DNA from: Tubiluchus corallicola
Taxonomy: Eukaryota > Priapulida > Priapulimorpha > Priapulimorphida > Tubiluchidae
Direction: 5' to 3'
Length of the DNA stretch: 64,000 nucleotides
Assembly (NCBI GenBank): GCA_030141605.1
Contig: JAQGDQ010000025.1
Location: 292,907 to 356,906, forward strand
In this document: positions 11,796 through 21,296 of the stretch, in pieces
Layout: each line of letters starts with the position of its first letter
Numbering within the stretch: the stretch's first letter is position 1
Program-made: the position numbers and the translations under genes
Notes under the pieces: model-generated
The model's input: only the letters and a program-made list of their open reading frames with translations
Database searches by the model: none
What the model was told of the DNA's origin: nothing

Positions 11796-13670
11796 ATGGC
11801 TGAATCTGTTGACGCTGTCAAATGTACTGACAAGTCTATTAAATGTGAAGAAGTGGCTGACCAGTTGACACAGTTAGTACATTCTCTTGAAAACAATGAC
11901 GGCAATAATGACCAGTTGCAACAATCAAGTGCTGGTGATGATCTTGCTAATGCGCTGCTATCACAATCTACGTCGAAAGAAAATATTGAAAATGATGGCG
12001 AAAATATTGAAAGGCTTGGCAGCGATCAAACTATTCTCAGAGAAGGGGAGCCAGGAAAACACATTAAAAACCAACGACGGCGTGTCAGTTGCAAATTGTG
12101 CAAAAATCGTAGGCCAACTCTTAAGCTGAGAGACAATGGGCAAATGCTTTGTGACCGGTGCTACATCAGACAATGTGCTGCAAACTCTGGCCCGAATGGC
12201 AGTAGAGATCTCGCAAAGGCCTTTGCAAGAATATCAGTTGCTGGAAAAGGTGCGCGAATGATATGTGGTGTTTGTCGACGTAGGCAATCGACTTCAAAGC
12301 CGAGGGCGAATGGGGAGATTCTGTGCAATCATTGTGCTTATAATGCATTGCTGGCACGGTCAAGTGATGGCAGCTCAACTGGTCTGTCGTCCGTTAACCA
12401 GAGTGCTACAAATTCCTTACTGTCACAGTCTGCAGACGACGCTTCTAGTAAGAGTTTGGCTGAGTTAGTACAAACTCTTAGTGAAGACGCCGTTACTAGT
12501 ATATTAGCAAAGTCAGGCATTCAAGGTACGCCAACACTTTTACCTCAGTCTGTTGAAGGTGATTGTCAGAATGTTGAAGATCTGCCTTTTATGCGCAAAA
12601 GAAGACGCAGGCTCCCTAGAGCCAGTTGTGAATCGTGTAAAACACGGAAGCAAACATTGAAAGTGCGCGAAAACGGGCGCACTATTTGTGACTCTTGTGC
12701 TAGAAAATTAAACCTTGAACCTTTCACAGGCAACACTACAGCTATTGGCAATTTTAATTTAAAATCTGATCCAGAAGCTGGTTCCAAGCTAAATCGCGTA
12801 ACTTGCAAGGCTTGTAAAAACCGTAAATTAACTTTGAAACTCAGGGAAAATGGTGAGATCTTGTGTGATCTCTGCGCTGGCAAGATGGCATTACCAGCAA
12901 CATTTACAGAGAAGATTCAGGTTCAGAAGGATCCAATTTCAGAAAGTGATTTAGAGAAGCCAGCAAGCCGTTTGGAAAAATTAGCAGCAAGCGGAAGATG
13001 TAGGGTGAGCTGCAAAATTTGCAAAAACCGGAAATCAACTCTGAAATTAAGAGAAAATGGGCTGATGCTTTGTGATCGCTGTCACCAAAAAAAATCAGGT
13101 GGCACAGCTTTAGAAATCATGGCCAAGAAGACTAAAAAAAGCGAGAAACAAAAATCCGAAAAAAATGGTCCTATCTTTCCGCCTAGATCAGTAAGATCAC
13201 TGGTAGTGTTAGCCAAGAAAGTGTGCACTTTATGTAAAAAACCTCAATCAGATGTTATGCACCTTGGAGGAGATGGTGAAACTTTGTGTGACCAGTGCTT
13301 CGGTAGTGCAAATGAAGTGTCATTGTGTGCTACTGGTACTCAGAGTGGCCGAGAACAGAGCATCGGAGATATGACTCGCGATGAATTTACATTATTGATG
13401 AGCAGCACCATTGCTCAGCACATGGACAATTATTATAAATATTTAAATGCTAGGATAGATGAAATGTTGATGCCAGTTAAAACCGATGTCGCTCAGCTGA
13501 TGACCAATTGTCAACAGCTAGAAGCTGAGAATCAGAAGCTGAAAGAGACCGTTGCAATTTTAATGCAAGCGCAAGGTGAAAAGCAGGCAAAAACATCCAA
13601 TTTTCTTGATCCTGATTTGACAGAATCATTGGAAAGAAATGAAAATGATGGTAGTAACCATCTTGGTTAG
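11796..13670 (+). CDS. Six-finger GATA-like Cys4 zinc-finger protein with C-terminal coiled coil (624 aa)
   Basis: The coding part is one exon. A splice acceptor (TTTGTTGCAG, ending 11720) precedes it, so an untranslated exon lies upstream. I use the ATG at 11796, which has A at -3 and G at +4; the frame is open from GTG 11778. Six Cys4 modules are at residues 99-122, 157-180, 278-301, 337-360, 406-429 and 477-501. Fingers 1-5 are C-x2-C-x16-C-x2-C with a consensus CKxCKNRKxTLKLRENG, then xxLCDxC; finger 6 is diverged with x17. The layout resembles GATA fingers (C-x2-C-x17-C-N-x-C), but the Trp of the GATA 'LWRR' loop is replaced by Lys-Leu. A basic patch (MRKRRRRLPR, about 266-275) could be a nuclear signal. 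Residues about 560-595 form heptads typical of a coiled coil. DNA binding is inferred; RNA or protein binding is possible. Confidence 0.88.
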   Translation: MAESVDAVKCTDKSIKCEEVADQLTQLVHSLENNDGNNDQLQQSSAGDDLANALLSQSTSKENIENDGENIERLGSDQTILREGEPGKHIKNQRRRVSCKLCKNRRPTLKLRDNGQMLCDRCYIRQCAANSGPNGSRDLAKAFARISVAGKGARMICGVCRRRQSTSKPRANGEILCNHCAYNALLARSSDGSSTGLSSVNQSATNSLLSQSADDASSKSLAELVQTLSEDAVTSILAKSGIQGTPTLLPQSVEGDCQNVEDLPFMRKRRRRLPRASCESCKTRKQTLKVRENGRTICDSCARKLNLEPFTGNTTAIGNFNLKSDPEAGSKLNRVTCKACKNRKLTLKLRENGEILCDLCAGKMALPATFTEKIQVQKDPISESDLEKPASRLEKLAASGRCRVSCKICKNRKSTLKLRENGLMLCDRCHQKKSGGTALEIMAKKTKKSEKQKSEKNGPIFPPRSVRSLVVLAKKVCTLCKKPQSDVMHLGGDGETLCDQCFGSANEVSLCATGTQSGREQSIGDMTRDEFTLLMSSTIAQHMDNYYKYLNARIDEMLMPVKTDVAQLMTNCQQLEAENQKLKETVAILMQAQGEKQAKTSNFLDPDLTESLERNENDGSNHLG

Positions 13671-13796
13671 AAGAACTTTATAGAGATTTTGTGAAAAAGC
13701 AACTAAAGCTAACTAGTCATTATTTTAGTATATTACACAGTAACATTTGCACACACTATATACAGATAACTATTTTGCTTAATAGGACGAATACGT

Positions 13797-13802
13797 AATA
13801 AA
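13797..13802 (+). terminator. Poly(A) signal AATAAA of the zinc-finger gene
   Basis: AATAAA lies 127 bp after the stop codon at 13670, in AT-rich sequence and just before a MITE. It is the nearest canonical signal downstream and would give a short 3' UTR. Confidence 0.5.
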
Positions 13803-13815
13803 TGAATTTGTACTA

Positions 13816-14217
13816 CAGTCAAACCTCTTTATACCTTTCACTTCGGCACCAGAAAAAAATTGTCATAACGAGCTGTGTTAAATTTTGTCATAGATGAATC
13901 ACAATCACAAAGTGTACTCGGTTTAGAGTTCTCGCATTTCACACTAAAGCTTAATGAATTAAAAGACAATTATTAAGTTAAACATTTGTGAATTAATGAC
14001 TCGCAATGATCAATCAATTTTATCAAGAACATTTTGTTTACATAATAAACGTGTCATGTACTCAATTATATAATTATATATAAAAATACATTAAGTTATA
14101 ACTACAAAATTAAAATTTTATGTACATGTGAATACTGCCGATTCGTTCCTTGCTGTTTTGCTTGTGGCAAATGAGTTTGATGGTAGAGCAGGGTGTTGGT
14201 ATAAAGTGGTTCGACTG
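13816..14217. mobile_element. pogo/Tigger-like MITE (402 bp)
   Basis: The left end is CAGTCAAACCTCTTTATACC and the right end is the inverted complement of CAGTCGAACCACTTTATACC, two differences in 20. TA dinucleotides flank both ends (13814-13815, 14218-14219), the target duplication of Tc1/mariner-pogo elements. CAGT...AACC ends are characteristic of the pogo/Tigger group. There is no transposase ORF. It sits right after the 3' end of the zinc-finger gene. Confidence 0.85.
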
Positions 14218-17200
14218 TACAAGTGATAATAGTTCAATAACTCATGTAAATTATTAGTTGCTATTGCCATCTGTTGGAGAAATAGCAAAGCTTGAAACAG
14301 GCAAGTATAAATTTGTGGTTATTGCTGATCACTAAAAATTTTCGACATTTAATTCGCATCTTCAAGATGATGACTGTTGATGATATTAAAACTGGTTTTG
14401 TGACATTTATTCTTCCATATAAAACTAAGTGTGTACTTTTTTGCATAGCTGTCTTGTAATGGATTTTTATTAGTTAATTACATTATATAGTTGTAAATAA
14501 AACTTGTACAATATTTACTAATGTCCATAGTAGTGCAGTTGCTGTGTTGCTGTTTATGGCCAAATGTAGACACCATTCTTGAACTCAATTTTAACTTGAA
14601 TATAAATAGTAGTAGAGGTGACATGTTGTCAGAAATGAAAGGATTTGTATGGAGACTGTAAATTTCAAATATTCTCAATTAATTGTTCACAAAGAATTTG
14701 AAAAATAAAATACCAGATGCATATGGAAGCATTTTTATTTTTGTTACTGATGTTCAGTGTACCATATTAACGATTAACAGCGGGCAAATGGAAGTATAAA
14801 ATTATTGGATTTTTCCCTTCTCCAGAGTCCAGTTGTGAAACTTCTTGGTGGTGTGTTTATAGTTTTACCCGCCAGTAGCCACATAAGCATTTCCGACCAC
14901 AATTGTTTGTTATTTGCTAACATTTTGGAAAAAATGGTGCTTCCAGAGTGTGTACTGACGTAAATTCTATAAATTTGCAAATTTATTATGGATTCCTATA
15001 AACTGGCTATGAAGGAATGTTGTTTAACAAAATATGCCACTAAATATTACCTGAAAGATCTACAAGGGCGACAATAAAACATAATTTAATTTCAGACACA
15101 ACTAATTGTTAACCTGTCAATAACCTGTTAACCAAATTTATCTTAAAGAATTTGAAAGTGCTAGGCCTGTGTATTTTGTTTATCAATAACCTTTTTTACG
15201 TGGTGAAACTTAGTGTTGCACGATAATTTATAAAGAGAATAGAACTGAAAGTAATTTCGTTGCGACCAACTGACACCAACTTATTTTAATCTGAATTTGC
15301 ATCGATTTACTTTTTGAGTTAACCTGTTGTGTAACCAGTGTTTCCTTTTACATAGAACGAGATGGCAAGACTAAAAAGTACCTGGGTTAATAACATGGGG
15401 CGGGGGGGGGGGGCAAAAATGGGAACGGAAATTAGTTCGGGAATAAACCAAGAAACAGTTTCGAGTGATGTCCACAGAGAGGCAAGGCGTTCGAGAGAAG
15501 AATCAACTTTCAGCGGAACTGTTAGACATTTGGCGGTCTTATAACAGTTTATAAGATCAACAGTTTCGAGCTATTCGAGAGGTGTTAATACGCATTCAGA
15601 CGTAGTCTTCTCTCGCAACTCTATAAGTTCTATAGTGCAGCATGGTAAGTTATCAGTTTGGCAATGTAGCAGTCCGGCGTTTTGGTAACGTGGCAGTTTT
15701 GTGCCATATGACATTTGCAACGTGGCAGTTTAGCGGCGTGGCACTTTGGAAGTTTGCCAGCGTTGTGTTTCACGCGTTTAGAAACGCCATAGTTTGGACA
15801 AAATGACAAAGTTGTGTGAAGGTAAAGAGGGAAAGGGGGAATGGGCGAAGCTAAGTGGTGGGGTGAGTTAATATCAACGTCAATCTTGTGGCACGTCAAT
15901 AATATGAAACGTTCAGCCTTTGGTGGCGGAACTTGCCCTTACGTTAAATGGTCTGTTAACTACATTATACACTTAATACTAGTAGGCTAATAAATTACTT
16001 AAAAACAAAATAACGAGTTGTACGTATTCAGAATAAAAGGTGAATTACAGGTTCCTTTACACTGTTCGTCAATGTACAGACAAGGTTACCGACATGTCTG
16101 CAAAGAAAAAGTAAACCATCACCAATATTTTTCATTTCAGTGAAAAAGTATATCTGAAATTATTTGCGTGTTTGCTTAGTAGAAACATAAGCCATTAATT
16201 TTGTGTCTTGTGAAAATCACGATTTTTTTAGTAAAACTTAATAATATAATTTTGTTTGTGGCTGTATTATATACATGCCATTATGAGTATTTTGTTTTTT
16301 AGACATTTTCGTTTTTCTATGTTATAATTACGTGGATCATTGTTTCACTTATTTGGAAATCTCTTAAATTTGGCGGCCAACCTAGAAGCTTTTCAGGGAA
16401 ATTCTCTCAGGTCCTTTCCCAATCCCACCTTGTGTAATTACTTCTCGTACGCCTATGTGAATTACCATTTACTAATTTAACTATAACATAGTCGAGATAG
16501 CGTAAGATGGCTGAAAATAAAATTTCGTTTTACGTACGCGAGTACTATATAGTCCTATCCTAGATATTTGAATTCTACGAGCTTATTGGTTGATGTTCTA
16601 CGAGCGTGTTGCACGTATTTGTGGAAGCGAAAATTGAAGTATAGTGGTAATGTAAGATATTCAGTGTTCTAAGGCATGTTTTAAGATAAAAATTTAAATT
16701 TCAAATTTACAGCTGTGCTTGCGCATGAACCCTCGAACGTGAGTAGTTCGTCAGAAACTAACACGTCTGTTACTGAGAGTTACAATACTTGTTTTGTATA
16801 ATGCGTTTTCGAAACTAACTAGCAAATGATGAAATGCATGTAAGAGCAAAGAATTAGTGGCGCGAATGCGAAGTTGTATTTGTGTGGTAATAATTCTTTC
16901 ACGTAAGTCATTTTTGGAAAAATAGTGTGTTCCTTTTCAATATTTTAAAGAGTAGATTGTTTTAACCTACAGTTTAAGATTTGGTTCGGGTTTGCTTTAA
17001 AGTTATAATACAGTTTTTTCACCTGTACATTTCGTTTTTGCACTGACGCATTTTGCCTCCAATCATGTGTGAATGTCAAATAAAGATGTTTCATTACTGC
17101 TTACTTACTTACTTCCAGGTGATAGACATGCACATGCAGGTGAGTGAGTGTTGATGTTCAATTAGTTTTGTTACTTTCCTATGTACTTTCATATTATTTA

Positions 17201-17354
17201 GTATTGTTTATTTGTCTAAACTCCGGAAAAGACAGCCGAACAAATATTACAATTATTTTGACTAGTCTTATTTCGCTGACCTGAACTGTGTAGTTGTAGT
17301 AACAGTAGCGTTTATGTTTAGTCAGATTTATAGTCGATGCCTACACATACGAAT
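14218..17354. other. Intergenic AT-rich DNA
   Basis: Nothing firmly coding. A G-run lies at about 15397-15412. A degenerate repeat of words like ACGTGGCAGTTT fills about 15655-15770. A near match to a CTCF core (GCCATCTGTTGG) is at 14266-14277. CpG-containing DNA around 16530-16880, followed by AATAAA near 17080, might mark a non-coding transcript; I see no ORF to support a gene. Confidence 0.45.
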
Positions 17355-17484
17355 GATGGCAAAAATGGCACAGGAAAAATGGCACAGGAAAAATTGTACA
17401 GAAAAATGGTACAAATGGAAAAGTAGGTAAAAATAGCACAGAAAAAATAGAACAAGAAAAAATGGCGGAGGAAAAAACAGCACA
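17355..17484 (+). repeat. Degenerate minisatellite, unit like AAAAATGGCACAGG
   Basis: About eight imperfect copies of a 14-20-bp word alternating between ATGGCACAGGAAAA and ATGGTACA-type forms. No reading frame is maintained. Related GGTAC-rich arrays occur at 26400-26715 and 43880-43963. Confidence 0.75.
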
Positions 17485-19593
17485 CTTAGCAATGTAAATT
17501 ATGCTAAGGTTAAGGGTAAGGTTACTGTTGGGTGTAGTTATTTTTACCTCTGCCGAGGAAGTTTAGTAATTCTTTTTTATTATCTCCTCCTGGACATACA
17601 ACTGTGAGTTAGTTTCAGGTTCCATTTCGAGAAAATCTCGCCTGTACAACTATGCAACCATGTCTATAACTTTTGCTCATTAATGCTTATAGCCTTATAA
17701 GATGACCTGGTACGTATATAATTGTCAGTCTATTACCGCCACTAAAATTAATGGTGAAAAGGTAAGTAAACACTATGTGGAATATAATTTGGCGCCTACT
17801 AATGAGACCGTTTACATCTAACAAAATTGTGAATAATAAACATTTAATAAACCACTGAGGTTGTGAGGTTGTCAATTGTCATCAATATTATCACTTTGGC
17901 CATCTAATACCGAACTTGTTCAATGAACCATAGGACTCGGTTGCGCTGTTCAGGATTAGGTCGAAAAGGTGCGCCGCATTGAGTCAAAACTTTCTGCTAG
18001 TGCCACGTGACAGAATAATATAATAATAAGTATCGCGATAAATATACCTTAATAAACATTAGATTGTAAGGTTGGAGTTTACCAGTTGTGTAACTCGGTG
18101 GGGAGCAGTTAATTTTATTGCAGTGCGAGCAGTAAGTGACTGCTCTCTTCAATGCTTACTAATAGTAATACTAGTATAAAGTTTACACTTTTACTTTTAG
18201 TAATAGGTAATAGTAGTTTTACTTTAAGTTTTACTAATAATAATAAATATGATACTTTATTAATTAGCCAAAATCGATGCCGATTTTTATGGCTATAGAG
18301 GGCCCATGCCACGAGCAAGCAGTTCAGTGTAGAAATTAGAAACGTGTAGTAGATTTCATAAACTTGCATGAGGGATATTGGCTTCTAAAGCATTGCTATC
18401 TTGAAGCCCTTATTAATCACTTTAATTTTAGTGTAGTTATACATTTATACAAAGTTTAGAGATAACTATAATAATAATGCTAAGGCCACGGACTCGGAAT
18501 GCTACAACTGTAGTATAAATGATTTTGTTTTCCCTTGCCGTTATCGACCCACAGTAATACTGTGACAGTGTTAGTATAATATGTATAAAAATACATATGT
18601 GTGCTGGCTTCTACTTAGTATCATCGCAAGCAGGACCAACTCACCCTCCCAATTTTTTTAGTTAAATTTTTAACCATTTTTGTGTTATATCAGTCACAGT
18701 GTAATGAAAGCAGGTTAGAATGTGGAGGTAATCATTCACCAAAGAATTTAGTTACTTGATATTTTCTTTAGCTATTCTGACTAAATTTGTGTTTTTGGCT
18801 AAAGATTATATAAGCCAACCAGGCCCTGGTCTTATACCTACCATGGTTGGCATATGCAAGATTATGTGTGCAGTTTTATAATATATAGCCTATATAGTAC
18901 TATACAGGCTACACAAAACATAGAAAGATATTTCACAACCAGTTTTTGGAGTAAAAAGGTATTTAAATTTAGTCCAATGGCAAATATGCACAATATTTAA
19001 GAATCTGGAATGTTAATTTTTTTCACCCAGTGGTTTTAAAGTTTTATGGGTCTACAGCTTAGAAGCACCTCCTAGCCTCATTCGAACATTGACTAGAAGT
19101 CTCAAGACAAGTCTACCGAAGGACTTTAATTAATCTATATTCTGAATGTGGTAAAAAATATCAACCATTTTACCATTTGAATCTATATGCTTTTCGCTGA
19201 CTGAAGTTGTGCGCAAAACTTTAACGTTCTACACGTTAAGAACTGGCAAACGTTATCTATGAAATCAATTATCTATGAAAACAATTGGTGATATAACAAA
19301 AAGATATATACATAGAAATAAAAGATGCTGTACATACTCGTATGTATATGCTAAGATAACGTTATGGTTGATCATTCAGTATGCCATTGGATTTTAGCCA
19401 CCTGTTTTAATTGATCTATTAGAACAACTATCCGTTTTTCTGCCTGCCTGTCTGTCTGTCTGTCTATACGCTGTTTGTCTTTTGTTTTGTGTTTCAGCAT
19501 TACACTATCAGTCACATCTAATGCGCTTGTTTCTATGGTATACTATTTTTAAAAAGAACATGCAGTATGACATTATGCCAAGGCTGAACATAT
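17485..19593. other. Intergenic DNA up to the LTR retrotransposon
   Basis: No supported gene. It contains a short (CTGT)n run at 19441-19467 and AT-rich unique sequence. Confidence 0.5.
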
Positions 19594-19979
19594 TGTACTG
19601 CAGGGCTGTGATGAGATAGTGTAATACTGGCAGGAGAATACAGCAGACTTCTCAGGTGTGCGTGTGAACGTGGCTTTAACTAGCACATAGACGCTTATTC
19701 TGACCTTGTGTTAGTGGGAGCCACTAGTCACGTGCACACCTGAGCTTATAAAAAGGGTAGGTCTGCTGTAGATCCTTGTCAGTGGTCAGTGGTTGCTTCA
19801 TCTCATCCCAGCTCTGTTCGCACGTCTCCATTCGGTAAGCCATTTGAAACTTTTCTTTTTCTGATAATAAATCGTCATTTTTATTTTATTCATTTTCGTT
19901 TTTTGTCTTGGAGTCATGCCGCACAGTGTAGGCCGCGGTGCCATCCGTTCTGCCTCCACTAAAAGTGGAGAGCAGTCCA
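19594..19979 (+). repeat. 5' LTR
   Basis: 386 bp, TG...CA. TATAAAAA lies at 19747-19754, a TCAGT initiator-like word near 19779, and AATAAA at 19866-19871, giving a rough U3-R-U5 division: U3 to about 19778, R to about 19890, U5 to 19979. The start codon of the gag-like ORF (19916) lies in U5. Confidence 0.95.
19747..19783 (+). promoter_or_regulatory. LTR core promoter (TATA box and initiator-like site)
   Basis: TATAAAAA at 19747-19754 is about 30 bp upstream of a TCAGTGG word near 19779, the right spacing for a TATA-Inr promoter. The same pair recurs in the 3' LTR, where it could drive transcription into downstream host DNA. Confidence 0.65.
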
Positions 19980-20965
19980 CTGGTGTCAGAACAAGTGGGA
20001 TGTTACCCTCATCTGGGCATTCCGATTATTGTACTGCGGTTGATGTTGACTTAGAACGGTTACAACACCGTCAGCTTGCCGATTTTCTATTAGAACAGAG
20101 TGTGTATTCTTCTAATGGTCAAGAATTAAGGGGCACTGCCTTAGATTCTACGGAACATTGCTATAATTTTGATGTTAGTTGTACTAATAATGAGGATGTA
20201 CTGTCGATCTGTGCTTGTAATACAACTAATCCGTTTGTTACTTGCCCTGTGCATAACCTTTGTACTGAAAAGCATGCAGCGAAGCCACCTGAATGTTCAA
20301 GTAGGCAAAGCCAAGGTCAGCTACCTTTGCTACCTGCTACTTCACAACATTCCGCTTCCCAGCCTAGCGCGAGTACTTGGGGCATGTCTAATATTGATTT
20401 TCTTTCAGGGCACGCGGCTAGCGATCCAAATGCAGCATTGGGCACGCGAGTTAGTCCAAGTAATCAAAATTTTGGGCAAAATTTCGCGTCAGATACTTAT
20501 CAAATCAGACAACAGTTGTCTAGTATTTCTGAGAGTTTTCAAGACCTGAGAAATGTGGTTGCTACGCTGCCTCAGGCAATTTCCAGTGCCATTTTGGATT
20601 TTACCGCATGTCGCGAACCAGAGACGCCTACAACAGGTGGTATTTTGGCAAAGAAGCCTCTTTTGGGTTCTACCCCTGTAATGGCGAATACTGACACTGC
20701 TGACGTGCAGCATCAAAATCAAGGGTCTAGCCAGATTCAAAATGGTCCTTCTGGCTCTACCCCGCGTGTACGTTTTGAAACTGGCCTAAGCAATCTAGAC
20801 CAGTCTTTCGAGCCCATTTTGCGGACTTCCGGTTGTTCTACTGCACAAACAGGTTTGGCAACCAGCACCGTGGCACAAAATGCCGATAATGCTGCTGCAA
20901 ACATGGCGAGTGACATCAGCATGGGGCGGCTCGGTGAAAAGGCACTCCGAGGTCTACCATTCTAG
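19916..20965 (+). CDS. gag-like ORF of the LTR retrotransposon (349 aa)
   Basis: The frame opens at an ATG inside U5 of the LTR and reads through the primer-binding site without a stop; an internal ATG at residue 29 is an alternative start. It is Ser/Thr/Gln-rich. A Cys/His-containing segment lies near residues 98-122 but does not fit a CCHC knuckle. A possible helical stretch, IRQQLSSISESFQDLRNVV (about 197-215), and a Pro/Ser-rich C-terminal part follow. Position straight after the PBS is the reason for calling it gag; I see no recognisable capsid homology by eye. It ends in a different frame from the pol-like remnant that follows. Confidence 0.6.
   Translation: MPHSVGRGAIRSASTKSGEQSTGVRTSGMLPSSGHSDYCTAVDVDLERLQHRQLADFLLEQSVYSSNGQELRGTALDSTEHCYNFDVSCTNNEDVLSICACNTTNPFVTCPVHNLCTEKHAAKPPECSSRQSQGQLPLLPATSQHSASQPSASTWGMSNIDFLSGHAASDPNAALGTRVSPSNQNFGQNFASDTYQIRQQLSSISESFQDLRNVVATLPQAISSAILDFTACREPETPTTGGILAKKPLLGSTPVMANTDTADVQHQNQGSSQIQNGPSGSTPRVRFETGLSNLDQSFEPILRTSGCSTAQTGLATSTVAQNADNAAANMASDISMGRLGEKALRGLPF
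19981..20001 (+). other. Primer-binding site, tRNA-Leu type
   Basis: TGGTGTCAGAACAAGTGGGA begins one base after the 5' LTR. TGGTGTCAG...AGTGGGAT is the usual PBS complementary to the 3' end of a tRNA-Leu; here it carries two or three extra bases in the middle. Its terminal TGG pairs with the CCA end of a tRNA. Confidence 0.75.
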
Positions 20966-21296
20966 GAGCAATGTTGAGTGTAATCTTGAGATAAACAATA
21001 GAAAAACTGTTGATAGACAACCCAAATCGTTTCAATCCGATCATAATGTAACCTCACAACCTACGTTACCGGATCCTGTTCTCTCTCCAACTTCTATTAA
21101 TCCCGTTCTCGTATCAAGCGAGACCCATTCTAGCACACCTCTAACCTTTTTGGAAGCCAATGCAGCCGTTGACGTCCAGTTGCCGTCCAGTCCTCCCCGA
21201 CCTTACCCCCGCAGATCAAGACAACCTACAACCCACTATGGAAACTTCATCTATGAAGACCCTACTGCACATCGAATACGCAATTCCGAGACTTGA
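20966..21296 (+). pseudogene. C-terminal remnant of a pol-like polyprotein
   Basis: An open frame, offset from the gag-like frame, ends at 21296 with a Pro/Ser-rich tail and PYPRRSRQPTTHYGNFIYED. Tails of this kind (PRRS.R...P..Y/HYG) are common at the extreme C-terminus of gypsy-type integrases. Everything upstream in pol is missing, so a large deletion must have joined gag to this tail near 20950. The frame can be traced back to about 20880, where it overlaps the end of the gag-like ORF. Confidence 0.45.
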
